Source: Dyadobacter chenwenxiniae
GTDB taxonomy: Bacteria; Bacteroidota; Bacteroidia; Cytophagales; Spirosomataceae
DNA length: 64,000 nucleotides
Assembly: GCF_022869785.1 (NCBI RefSeq)
Contig: NZ_CP094997.1
Coordinates: forward strand, 6,391,001-6,455,000
Direction: 5' to 3'
In this document: in pieces, positions 33,701 through 42,687 of the stretch
Layout: each line of letters begins with the position of its first letter
How positions within the stretch are numbered: the stretch's first letter is position 1
Translations under genes and position numbers: made by a program
The notes under the pieces: generated by a model
What the model saw: the letters and a program-made list of their open reading frames with translations, nothing else
Databases searched by the model: none
What the model was told of the DNA's origin: nothing

Positions 33701-33811
33701 CCAGAGGTAAGCACCAATAAGTCGTTGAATGACATTCCTTCTTTCGGAATTGACTACACTGCTTATCCAAGAGCAAGAACGTGGACAGTGGGTGTTAATG
33801 TTTCATTTTAA
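30749..33811 (+). CDS. SusC/RagA-type TonB-linked outer membrane transporter
   Basis: A 1020-residue outer-membrane transporter. A long N-terminus with an internal hydrophobic signal (GLFAILMILIGFTTNALAQ) is followed by the carboxypeptidase-regulatory-like domain (VSGKVTDAKTGGIPGVTITIKGSTKGTNTDVEGNYQISVPG), the SusC signature LEEVVVVGYGTVKKKDATGAVS, plug (GRVAGVQITQSSGEPGGGINVRIRGTSSV ... NPLFVIDGVPL) and DILKDASATAIYGSRGANGVVLITTKRG before the barrel. It ends PRARTWTVGVNVSF. With SusD it imports a glycan or other large ligand. The charged extension before the signal (MMNLSFHVFRRHDSSN) is common in Cytophagales SusC proteins. No glycosidase, sensor or sigma factor lies nearby on this side, so the substrate is unclear. 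The susD start follows after 17 bp. Confidence 0.95.
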   Translation: MMNLSFHVFRRHDSSNAKNIATRERFAGKGTGLFAILMILIGFTTNALAQDVNVSGKVTDAKTGGIPGVTITIKGSTKGTNTDVEGNYQISVPGNSTLTFSAIGYETQDVAVGNKSTLNVTLAEDVKALEEVVVVGYGTVKKKDATGAVSALGSKDFQKGIVTSPEQLMQGRVAGVQITQSSGEPGGGINVRIRGTSSVLGGNNPLFVIDGVPLSGDNTSSGGDNQGVGRQPAKNPLNFLNPDDIASMDILKDASATAIYGSRGANGVVLITTKRGKGKGALDYGYSLGISNITKKYDLLDAAGYKAAGGQDQGSNTDWQDLLFKTALTHQHNLSYGGGDASGNYRFSLGYMNQDGIVETSNVKRYSVGFSGTKKFIGDKLTIGSNLNFANTQDTGVPISENIGFEGDLMGSILKANPTRAAYRGDTLNQSTTTEPNPLAFVKLSKDNSNTLRALGNINAELEIFSGLKFKTVLGFDKSMSTRKQAYSRDLVVAGIEKIGRVYIRDVESNNQLMENYFTYDKEIGSVTLNALLGYSYQSFESGSKNVAAANFRTSNLDLMINNLGIAGTVGIKDATALSSVGSVIQNSSYTKDELQSYFGRLNLGFGSKYLFTGTLRVDGSSKFGGNNKYGYFPSGAFKWKLVEEDFIPKTVFTDLSLRIGYGVTGNQAIPHNVYDRRDRYDGYSINQGGDGITGGGLNAVAFNNPDLRWESTAAVNLGIDFSILKGRLSGTVDLYNKSTKDLLFKVVAAQPAPNPFVYRNLDTDIQNRGIELALTGVIVDGKKFSWEMVFNASYNKNLVKNLIGTYDTGEINGQGLSGAFAQRLAEGQPLFAYFLREFGGFDDNGNSLYPAGDFQTFLGGKSPLPKVNAGLTNNLAFGPFDMSLFFNGVFGHYLYSNTANAFFTQGSFANGRNVTKDVIGNGEGALNAPDVSTRFLEKGNFVRLQNLSLGYRVPMKANKVLSNARIFVTGQNLLTFTKYSGQDPEVSTNKSLNDIPSFGIDYTAYPRARTWTVGVNVSF

Positions 33812-33828
33812 TTCAAATTCATTAAACA

Positions 33829-35319
33829 ATGAAAACCAACCAGATATATAAATTACTTGTCACAGGGGTTTGCATGGCAACATTGTCGGCATGCACTGAC
33901 CTTGTCAATGAAGAAAAAGATTCCGTTGTAAATAAAGTTGTAGAAGGCAATTTCGCACCGGTTAATGTTCCAGAGGCACTTGCTTCTGCTTACAAAGACC
34001 TTTCTACATATTCTGATCAAGCGGGAATCTATGCGCTTGGCCAGCATACAACTGCTGAAATGATCCCGCCAACACGTGGTGTTGACTGGGGCGATAACGG
34101 GGTTTGGCGTACATTAGACCAGCATACCTGGGATGCGTCCCACTCTTACATATTGAGCGCGTGGAATAACTTGAACCAGAGAGCTTACAAAGCAACCGAA
34201 ATCATTGCATCCAATCCTACGGCTGTTCAAAAAGCGCAGGCGCAATTCCTGAGAGCATATAATATGCATTGGGTTATGGATTACTGGGGTTCTGTTCCGG
34301 TTCGTGAAGTGACGCAAGGAGTGAACGACCTTCCGAAGGTATTGTCACGCTCCGAAGCATTCGACTATATCGTTAAAGATTTGGAAGAAGCACTTCCTAA
34401 CCTGCCTAAAAAAGGCCCGTCTGTTAATAATGGAACGGCTTCAAAAGCAGCTGCAAATTTCCTTTTGGCTAAACTTTATCTGAACAAAGCCATTTACAAA
34501 GGCGCAACACCGGAAGGTCCTTATACATTTGATAAGGCGGACATGGCCAAAGTTGTAACCTACGTGGATGCAGTTACTGCTGATGGCTATTCTTTGGAAA
34601 AAGATTATTTCTCTGCATTCTCTTCTGCGGCAAAAACTGAACCGATTTTCAACGTTCAGGAAGGAACCGCTCAGAACCGCTGGATGATGACTTTGCACTA
34701 CGGACAAAATCCATCAGGATGGAACGGTTTTGCAACATTGGCTGACTTTTATGACACATTCGAAGCAAAAGATACGCGTATCGGAAAGCCTGCTAAGAAA
34801 GACGGAACGCAGTTCTCTGGTATCAGCTACGGTTTCTTGATCGGTCAACAATACGACGAAAAAGGTAAAGTCATTATTGATACTCGTACGCAGAAGCCAT
34901 TGCAATTCACAAAAGACGTTCCACTGGCAGGTGCAGCAACAGATAAAGGGATCCGGGTAATTAAATATCACCCTGCAAATGCTGGAAAATACTTGCTAAT
35001 GCGTTATGCAGAAGCATATTTGATGAAAGCAGAAGCATTATTGAGAAGTGGCAATGCAGCAGGTGCTTTGACTCAAATCAACGCATTAAGAACAATGCGT
35101 GGTGCTTCGGCATTGGCTTCATTAACTGATGCTAATTTGTTTGACGAGATTGGTCGCGAATTGTATTGGGAAGGTGGAAAAAGAACTACTGAAATCCGTT
35201 TTGGTAAGTTTACAACCGGCGCAGGAACATCGGTTAAAGAAGCATACACTGTTCTTTATCCAATTCCATCTGCTGCTTTGGTTTCGAATGCAAACCTGGA
35301 ACAAAATCCAGGCTATTAA
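33829..35319 (+). CDS. RagB/SusD family ligand-binding lipoprotein
   Basis: A 496-residue lipoprotein (MKTNQIYKLLVTGVCMATLSAC, lipobox LSAC). It has the SusD helical repeat scaffold: SAYKDLSTYSDQAG..., ATEIIASNPTAVQKAQAQFLRAYNMHWVMDYWGSVPVREV, KAAANFLLAKLYLNKAIYKG, and the C-terminal LLMRYAEAYLMKAEALLRSGNAAGALTQINALRTMRGASAL plus GRELYWEGGKRTTEIRFGKF and a YPIP ending typical of the family. It forms the lid of the SusC transporter at 30749. A terminator follows at 35341, though read-through to the next lipoprotein genes is possible. Confidence 0.95.
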   Translation: MKTNQIYKLLVTGVCMATLSACTDLVNEEKDSVVNKVVEGNFAPVNVPEALASAYKDLSTYSDQAGIYALGQHTTAEMIPPTRGVDWGDNGVWRTLDQHTWDASHSYILSAWNNLNQRAYKATEIIASNPTAVQKAQAQFLRAYNMHWVMDYWGSVPVREVTQGVNDLPKVLSRSEAFDYIVKDLEEALPNLPKKGPSVNNGTASKAAANFLLAKLYLNKAIYKGATPEGPYTFDKADMAKVVTYVDAVTADGYSLEKDYFSAFSSAAKTEPIFNVQEGTAQNRWMMTLHYGQNPSGWNGFATLADFYDTFEAKDTRIGKPAKKDGTQFSGISYGFLIGQQYDEKGKVIIDTRTQKPLQFTKDVPLAGAATDKGIRVIKYHPANAGKYLLMRYAEAYLMKAEALLRSGNAAGALTQINALRTMRGASALASLTDANLFDEIGRELYWEGGKRTTEIRFGKFTTGAGTSVKEAYTVLYPIPSAALVSNANLEQNPGY

Positions 35320-35340
35320 GATTAAATCATATTTTTTTGA

Positions 35341-35378
35341 CAAAAATGCTCGATCATTTCGGGCATTTTTGTTTTTTT
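35341..35378 (+). terminator. Rho-independent terminator after susCD
   Basis: CAAAAATGC (35341-35349) pairs with GCATTTTTG (35363-35371), extended inside by CGA/TCG, and is followed by seven T's. It ends the susC-susD transcript. Confidence 0.85.
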
Positions 35379-35406
35379 ATAGGTGTATTAAATAATCCGT
35401 TTTATA

Positions 35407-35985
35407 ATGACCCGTTGGTTGCTTTTGGTTTTTACATTTCTTGTTTTTAGTTGTAGTTCAAAAGAATCTTCGGATCGGGTGGCAGATCAGCTTTTTGAAT
35501 CTTTAAAAGAAAATCAGGCTAAGATTGTGATCTCAATTGGCGGAAATAATTTTTACCCCCAAGAAAGTATCTTCTCCGGTCAGGTGCTGATCTCAGACAA
35601 TCTGATGAGCCTTACATTAACGGATCAATTTGAAGGTAAAACAATTATTAATCTGGGCGGAGAAAAATGGTATGCCGCCAAGCCGATCAAAAAAGCGATC
35701 GGATCGGAGGGACCGATTGAAACCAGCATTAAAATGGGTAAGATCGTTGATAAGGAGAAGATGATTGGGGAGGGTTACATGTTGGCTGAGGGCGAGATTA
35801 CTGCCACAACATTTACAAAAGATAAAATGGTGTTCCGGTTTAAGGGAAAAGTTGGCAAATACAGCGACTTCCAACAGCCCGACAAATATATTCCCGCCGA
35901 GGGCTTGATCGTTTATAAAAAGCCGTCTGTTAGTTTGGGCAACATTACCGAAAAAGAAGCTTTCAGCTCCTCCATATCCAATTAA
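35407..35985 (+). CDS. Putative lipoprotein of unknown function
   Basis: A 192-residue protein with a lipoprotein signal (TRWLLLVFTFLVFSCSS, lipobox VFSC). The mature part is predicted beta-rich (KIVISIGGNNFYPQESIFSGQVLISDNLMSLTLTDQFEGKTIINLGGEKWY; GEITATTFTKDKMVFRFKGKVGKYSDF). No catalytic motif, and I do not recognise a family. Its stop codon TAA is directly followed by the ATG of the FG-GAP gene, so the two are translationally close and co-transcribed. It is probably a partner of the FG-GAP/UnbV proteins. Start at 35407 lies just after the susCD terminator. Confidence 0.75.
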   Translation: MTRWLLLVFTFLVFSCSSKESSDRVADQLFESLKENQAKIVISIGGNNFYPQESIFSGQVLISDNLMSLTLTDQFEGKTIINLGGEKWYAAKPIKKAIGSEGPIETSIKMGKIVDKEKMIGEGYMLAEGEITATTFTKDKMVFRFKGKVGKYSDFQQPDKYIPAEGLIVYKKPSVSLGNITEKEAFSSSISN

Positions 35986-38900
35986 ATGACAACAAATTAC
36001 ATGCGCTTCCTTCATACGGCGGCGATTTTTACCTTCCTGTTCTCTATTTCTTCTTGCAAAGATTCCAAGAAATCAGACGGCTTGTTTGAGGAAATGGATG
36101 CCTCCGTGACAGGCATTGATTTTGTCAATAAAGTGGAAGACAAGGAGGATATTAACATTTTCAATTATCGCAATTTCTACAATGGCGGCGGCGTGGCAAT
36201 CGGGGATATCAATAATGATGGCTTGCCCGACATCTACTTTACTGCCAATATGGGCGATAATAAGCTCTATTTAAACAAAGGCAATTTTCAATTCGAAGAC
36301 ATTACCAACAAAGCGGGCGTTGCAGAGCCGAGCAAATGGAGCACAGGCGTTGTGATGGTGGATATTAATGGCGATAATTTGCTTGATATCTATGTTTGCA
36401 ATGCGGGTTATCAAAAATTCGTCAACAAACAGGGCAACTCACTTTACATAAATAACGGCGACCAGACATTCACAGAATCGGCTGCACAATATGGCCTGAA
36501 TGACTCCGGCTATACAACACACGCTGCATTTTTAGACTATGATCTGGATGGCGACCTGGACGCTTACATCCTGAATAACAGTTTCATTCCGGTTAATACA
36601 TTGAATTATGCTAACGATCGGAACACCCGCGCCAAAGACTGGCCTGTAAAGGATTTTTTGAAAGGCGGAGGTGATAAACTGCTGCGGAATGACAACGGTA
36701 AATTTGTGGACGTAAGCCAGGAAGCAGGCATTTATGGCAGCTTGATCGGTTTTGGCCTGGGCGTTACAGTGGGGGACATTAACGGCGACCAGTATCCCGA
36801 CATTTACATCTGTAATGACTTTTACGAAAAGGATTATTTGTATATCAATCAAAAGGACGGCACATTCTCAGAAGAGCTTGAAAAACGCGTAAAACACACA
36901 AGCCTGGCTTCCATGGGCGCAGATATGGCAGACATTAACAACGATGGTTATCCCGAGTTGTTTGTTACAGATATGCTGCCGCGCGATGAGTATCGCTACA
37001 AAACAACCACATCATTTGAAAACCATTATCTCTTTAACCTCAAAAAAGAAAAGGGTTTTCACAACCAATACATGCAGAACAGCCTGCAATTCAACAATCA
37101 GGACGGGACTTTCAGTGAGATTGCGAATTACTCGGGCGTTGCGGCGAGTGATTGGAGCTGGGGTGCATTGATGTTTGATGCTGATAATGATTCCAAAACG
37201 GACATTTACGTTTGCAACGGCATTTACCACGACATTCTGGATCAGGATTTTATCGACTTTTTCGCCAACGAGGTTACCCAGAAAATGGTGATGTCCGGCG
37301 AGAAGGAGAACATGCAGAACATTATTGATAAAATGCCTTCAAATCCGGTTCCAAACAATTTTTTTCATAATGAGGGTGATTTGCAATTTAAGGAGCGTGC
37401 CGATGAATTTGGGTTAGGCACAAAGTCATTTTCCAATGGAGCGGCCTATGCGGATCTCGATAATGATGGGGACTTGGATTTGGTTGTAAATAATGTGAAC
37501 CAAAACTGTTTTGTTTATAAAAATAAAAGCGAAGCCAAGCCTGAAAAAAACCATTATATCAAGCTGAAACTGACGGGGGAGGGCAAAAATACCTATGCGA
37601 TTGGTTCAAAAATCGAGGTTTTTGCGGGTAAGCAGGTTTTCAGCAAACAAGTAAATCCTGCACGTGGATTTCAGTCCAGCACAGAATATCCGGTGACGAT
37701 CGGCTTAGGGAAAATTGCTTCCATTGACTCCATTCGCATTATTTGGCCAAATAGAAAAGTAACAAGTCATCCGAAAATTGTGGCGGATACGACATTGAAT
37801 TTCAAGATTAGCGATGTCGGCGCAGTTTTCAGTAATCCAGTTCAGCAAAAAACAATGTTGCTGACGGAAGTTGCGAACAACGGATTTGATGCACATCAGG
37901 AAGACAAATACGAAGACTTTTACCACGAAAGAAACATTCCGATGTTGCTCTCACAGGAAGGCCCGAAGGCCGCGATCGGGGATGTGGATGGCGACGGCAA
38001 TGCGGATGTGTATATGTGCGGCGCGAAAGGGCAGGGCGGACAACTTGTATTTGCAGAAAGGCAGCTCATTTGTAAAATTAACGCAAAAAGTTTTCACAGA
38101 TCTCGCAGGCTTCGAGGACACTGCGGCAACGTTCTTTGACGCCGATGGCGACGGTGACCTTGACCTCGTGGTTGGAAGCGGAGGAAATGAAACGCTTGTC
38201 ACCAGCCCGGATTTGCCTACAAGGCTCTATTTAAATGATGGAAAGGGCAATTTTGCAATCAATACGCGTGCATTACCACCCAATTCCATGAACACAGCTG
38301 TGATCGTTGTGCATGACTATGACAATGATGGCGACATGGATCTTTTTCGTCGGAAGCCGCAGCGTGCCGCGCGAATATGGATCCAGCCCGAGGAGTTATC
38401 TATATCAGAATGATGGAAAGGGCGTTTTCAAAGAAGTAGGAAAGACTATTGCTCCGGAGCTGGCCAAGTTAGGCATGGTTCGCGACGCTTCCTGGGCGGA
38501 TGTGGATGGCGACAAAACGAAGGAGTTGATCATTGCAGGCGACTGGATGGCGCCGGTGATTTTGAAATACAACGGAGGTAAATTCGTGCGAATGGCCTCC
38601 GGCCTCGAACCTTATGCAGGTTTCTGGGGATGCCTGAAAGTGGCGGATATGGACGGCGATGGCGATCAGGACATTATTTTTGGCAACATAGGCGAGAATT
38701 TTTCACTGAAAGCATCGGCTAATGCGCCGCTCAAAATCTGGATTAATGATTTTAACAAAAACGGGACCATCGAAAAAGTAATGACCAAGACGGTTGACGA
38801 GCGTGATATGCCGATTTTGTTGAAACGAGAGTTGACAACGCAGTTTCCATTCTTGAAGAAAGAAAGTTTGAAACATTCCGAATATGCGAACAAATCCGTT

Positions 38901-39344
38901 CAGGATCTATTTCCCAAAGATTTGATGAAATCGGCTGTTGAAAAATCAGTCAATTATCTCAAATCTGCGGTGGCGGTAAATGATGGGAAAGGCCGTTTTG
39001 CGATCCAAGCATTGCCGCATATGGCGCAAATATCTTGTTTGAATGCCATCGAAAGCGCTGATGTAAATGCCGATGGCAAGCCGGATCTTATAGTCGGCGG
39101 CAATTACACGCATTTCATTCCACAGCTCGGCGCACTGGACGCTTGCCGTGGTAATGTGCTGATTAACAAGGGAAACATGCAGTTCGATTTGTTATTAAGC
39201 ACGCAGAGTGGCTACGCCATCGACGGCGAAGTGAAGCAGATCAGCCCAATCAACATTCAGGGCGCGCCTTACCTGATCAATCTCGTAAGCAATGCGAAGC
39301 CCGTTCTTTTCAAGCTTAATAAGCCGCGAGCGGCTAATTTGTAA
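35986..39344 (+). pseudogene. FG-GAP/ASPIC-UnbV repeat lipoprotein broken by two frameshifts
   Basis: The intact product would be about 1119 residues, like its neighbour at 39348. It has a lipobox (FLFSISSC), many calcium-binding FG-GAP/VCBS repeats (GDINNDGLPDIYF, DYDLDGDLDAYI), and an ASPIC/UnbV domain (GFQSSTEYPVTIGLGK ... IRIIWPNRKV). The reading frame moves +1 near 38035-38045 (after GAKGQGG, so LYLQKGSSFVKL continues in the next frame) and +1 again in a T5 run at 38343-38347 (DMDLF then VGSRSVPREYG). Protein similarity is continuous across all three frames. Either a genuine decaying gene or two sequencing indels; the homopolymer site favours the latter for the second. The surface lipoprotein may have carbohydrate- or protein-binding function in the SusCD locus. 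Confidence 0.85.
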
Positions 39345-39347
39345 TCC

Positions 39348-42300
39348 ATGCTTTTTCAAAAAATATTTTATAAAATCCTGCTCTTCGTCTTGATCCTGGC
39401 CGGTTTTTCGTGCTCGAAGGAAAAGGACATTTCGGAGTATGATTTTGATCTACTAACTGCCGAAAAAACCGGAATCGACTTCTCCAACACGCTGAAACCC
39501 ACCAAGGATTTCAACATTTTCTACTACATGTATTTTTACAATGGCGGTGGTGTGGGCGCGGGTGATCTGAATAATGATGGACTTGTAGACCTGTGCTTTT
39601 CGGCCAACCAGGAGCCTAACCGCATTTACCTGAACAAGTCAGGGATGAGGTTCGAGGATGTGACGGAGAAGGCAAATTTCAAAGGGAATAAGGGTTGGTC
39701 GAATGGTGTGTCAATCGTAGACATTAATCAGGATGGAATGCTGGACATTTATATCAGCCAGGTTGGGGATTTTGAGTCGATGAAGGGGCATAACCTCCTG
39801 TTTGTATGCCAGGAAATTAAGGACGGCGTGCCTGTTTATGCAGAAAAATCGAAAGAATATGCCTTGGATTTAGTCGTTTTCGGCACGCAGGCTATGTTTT
39901 TCGATTATGATCTCGACGGTGATCTGGACATGTTTCAATTAAACCATTCTGTTCACCAGAATGGCACATTTGGTCGGAGAGCGCTTTTTGAAAACGTGTA
40001 TCATCCATTGGCAGGTGACAAGTTGTTGAGAAATGACAATGGAAAATATATTGAAGTGTCTAAAACAACGGGCATTCACAGTTCGGCATTAGGTTATGGC
40101 CTCGGGTTAGGTGTCGGCGACATCAATTTCGACGGCTACCCCGATATGTACATTGGCAATGACTTTCATGAAAATGATTATTTGTATATCAATCAAAAAA
40201 ACGGTGCATTCCGGGACATGACGGACTCGTCGATCATGCATACGAGCCAGTTTTCGATGGGCGTCGACATTGCGGATTTGAATAATGATATTTTCCCGGA
40301 AATCGTGTCGCTGGATATGCTTCCTTCCAATTACGAGATCCTCAAAAAATCGGAAGGGGAGGATATGTACAGCATTTTTAAATACAAGATTAGGCAGGGT
40401 TATAACTATCAATTGGCCCGTAATAACCTGCAATACAACAACGGAAACGGCACATTCAGTGAAATCGGCATGTATTCCGGTGTGCATTCGACGGACTGGT
40501 CATGGGCCGCACTTTTTTCTGATTTTGATAATGATGGTTTGAAAGACTTGTTCATTTCCAATGGCATTCCAAAGCGGATGAATGACACGGATTACATCAA
40601 ATTTGTGTCTGACGACGTGGTTCAGGAGAAAATCAGGAATAAAAATTTTGACGAAAATGATCCCGGGTTGGCTGATAAGTTGCCCGAAATCAAGCTGAAT
40701 AACAAATTCTTTGCCAACAAAGGCGATCTCGCGTTCAAGGACATGGACGGGCTGGTCCGTAATGATCAGGTTTCCTACTCCAACGGCTCCATTTACGCAG
40801 ATCTGGACAATGATGGCGACCTGGACATTGTGACCAATAACATTAACGAAAAGGCATTTATTTACGAAAACTTGAACAGCAAAAAGGCTGGAAAAGGCGA
40901 TTTCACGCGACTTTATCTCAAAGGCAAGCCGGGTAACCTCAACGCAATTGGGGCTAAATGTCTGGTTTTCAAAAAGGACAAAGTGTTGAGTTTCGAGAAG
41001 TTTCCGGTTCGTGGTTTTCAGTCGAGTATGGAAGTGCCTTTGCACATTGGTTTGGGTAAAAAAGCTGATGTGGATTCCATGATTGTCATTTGGCCGAATA
41101 ACCGGTTTCAAGTGCTCAAAACGGTCGATTTGAAGGATTCACTGGCATTGTCTTACAAAAATGATCTTCCTGTTTTTGATTACAATAAATTGAAAGCAAG
41201 CCGGGAAACAAAAGACTATGCGTTTGAAGACATTGCTGTGCAGTTGGGCGTGGATGTGAAGCATGAAGAGAATAATTTCGTAGAATTTGACCGTAACTCG
41301 CTCATTCCGTTCGAAGTAACAGCAGACGGGCCTGCATTGGCGATTGCCGACATTAACCATGATGGATTGGACGACATTTTCATTGGCTCTTCCAAGAAGC
41401 AGCGAAACCACCTATTTGTTCAAACCAACAGCGGTGTTTTCAAGGAATCTGTTCAGCCCGCTTTGCTGAAAGACAGCACTTATGAAGAGATTAGCGCTGA
41501 GTGGGTGGATGTAAATCGCGACGGTCATCCGGATCTCGTGGTGGCAACTGGCGGTAATGAATATGTCAACAATTCTGAATTTCAGATGCCACGGATTTAT
41601 CTTAATGATGGCAAGGGAAACCTGAGTGTGAAGGTCGATGCATTTACGAACATTTACGTGACTGCTTCCTGTGTTATCCCCTTTGATTTTACGGGGGATG
41701 GCATGGTGGATCTTTTCATTGGCGGTCGTGCTGTGCCGTTGAATTATGGTGAAATTCCGAAGTCTTATTTGTTGAAAAACGACGGTTCCGGCAAGTTTAC
41801 GGATGTTACGAGCCAATATGCCAAAGAACTTTCGTCCATTGGCTATGTAAAAAATGCCAAACTGGCCGATCTGGATAAAGACGGTGATCAGGACTTGTTG
41901 CTGGCATCGGAATGGGACGGAATTTGCATGATGCAGAATGATGGCAAAAGCTTCTCCAAGAAAATGCTGACCGACAAAAAAGGCTGGTGGAACTTTGTAA
42001 TGCCATACGATTTTGACGGTGACGGTGACCTGGATATTCTAGCCGGAAATTTGGGTTCAAACAGCAGAATGCAAGCCAATGCGGAGCAACCTGTGAAAAT
42101 GTATATCAATGATTACGACGGCAATGGCCGAAAAGAGCCGCTATTGACTTACTATCTGAATGGAAAGGAAGCTCTTTTTCCGACCAAGCTGGAAATGGAG
42201 AAGCAGATGCCCGTGATCCGTAAAAAGTACATTTTTGCGACCGATTTCGCGAAGGCCAGCCTTGGCGATCTGGTGGGCGAGGACAAGTTGAAAGCTGCTC

Positions 42301-42683
42301 AGGTTTTGTCTGCTGATTATTTTCAGAATGCGGTTATGGTTAATGATGGAAAAGGCAATTTCGAGGTAAAACCTCTGGGATATAAGGCTCAATGGACGCC
42401 ATTTTACGATGCGCAGATCATTGATGCAAACGGCGACAAGCTGCCCGATGTGCTTATAATGGGCAATTTTTATAACTGCAACATTCAAATGGGCCGCTAC
42501 GACAGCGATTTTGGAACCGTCCTCATTAACCGCGGAAACTGCAACTTTACACCCGAATCATTAAAAGGATTGCAGGTGAAAGGGCAGGTGAAGCATTTGA
42601 AAAATATCAAATTAAAGAGCGGAAACGCAATCGTCGCCGCGCGAAATGACGACAAACTCGTTGTAATCCGAAGGAAGAAATAG
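39348..42683 (+). CDS. FG-GAP/VCBS repeat lipoprotein with ASPIC/UnbV domain
   Basis: A 1111-residue paralogue of the preceding broken gene. Lipoprotein signal LFQKIFYKILLFVLILAGFSC (Cys in GFSC). Repeats with DxDxDG-type calcium loops recur through the protein (GDLNNDGLVDLCF, DINQDGMLDIYI, DYDLDGDLDMFQ, DLDKDGDQDLLL, DFDGDGDLDILA), making two beta-propeller regions around an ASPIC/UnbV domain near the middle (GFQSSMEVPLHIGLGKKADVDSMIVIWPNN). Related to CRTAC1 proteins. Expected at the cell surface, binding a ligand or surface protein. Its start is 4 bp after the previous stop; its stop is 4 bp from the stop of the convergent TonB receptor gene, with a small shared hairpin. Function unknown, but SusCD linkage is recurrent in Bacteroidota. 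Confidence 0.92.
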   Translation: MLFQKIFYKILLFVLILAGFSCSKEKDISEYDFDLLTAEKTGIDFSNTLKPTKDFNIFYYMYFYNGGGVGAGDLNNDGLVDLCFSANQEPNRIYLNKSGMRFEDVTEKANFKGNKGWSNGVSIVDINQDGMLDIYISQVGDFESMKGHNLLFVCQEIKDGVPVYAEKSKEYALDLVVFGTQAMFFDYDLDGDLDMFQLNHSVHQNGTFGRRALFENVYHPLAGDKLLRNDNGKYIEVSKTTGIHSSALGYGLGLGVGDINFDGYPDMYIGNDFHENDYLYINQKNGAFRDMTDSSIMHTSQFSMGVDIADLNNDIFPEIVSLDMLPSNYEILKKSEGEDMYSIFKYKIRQGYNYQLARNNLQYNNGNGTFSEIGMYSGVHSTDWSWAALFSDFDNDGLKDLFISNGIPKRMNDTDYIKFVSDDVVQEKIRNKNFDENDPGLADKLPEIKLNNKFFANKGDLAFKDMDGLVRNDQVSYSNGSIYADLDNDGDLDIVTNNINEKAFIYENLNSKKAGKGDFTRLYLKGKPGNLNAIGAKCLVFKKDKVLSFEKFPVRGFQSSMEVPLHIGLGKKADVDSMIVIWPNNRFQVLKTVDLKDSLALSYKNDLPVFDYNKLKASRETKDYAFEDIAVQLGVDVKHEENNFVEFDRNSLIPFEVTADGPALAIADINHDGLDDIFIGSSKKQRNHLFVQTNSGVFKESVQPALLKDSTYEEISAEWVDVNRDGHPDLVVATGGNEYVNNSEFQMPRIYLNDGKGNLSVKVDAFTNIYVTASCVIPFDFTGDGMVDLFIGGRAVPLNYGEIPKSYLLKNDGSGKFTDVTSQYAKELSSIGYVKNAKLADLDKDGDQDLLLASEWDGICMMQNDGKSFSKKMLTDKKGWWNFVMPYDFDGDGDLDILAGNLGSNSRMQANAEQPVKMYINDYDGNGRKEPLLTYYLNGKEALFPTKLEMEKQMPVIRKKYIFATDFAKASLGDLVGEDKLKAAQVLSADYFQNAVMVNDGKGNFEVKPLGYKAQWTPFYDAQIIDANGDKLPDVLIMGNFYNCNIQMGRYDSDFGTVLINRGNCNFTPESLKGLQVKGQVKHLKNIKLKSGNAIVAARNDDKLVVIRRKK

Positions 42684-42687
42684 CTTC

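Noticed and set aside
37871..38413. Separate gene in another frame inside the FG-GAP gene
   Set aside because: Its C-terminal part is the direct continuation of the broken FG-GAP protein; its first part is a shifted reading.
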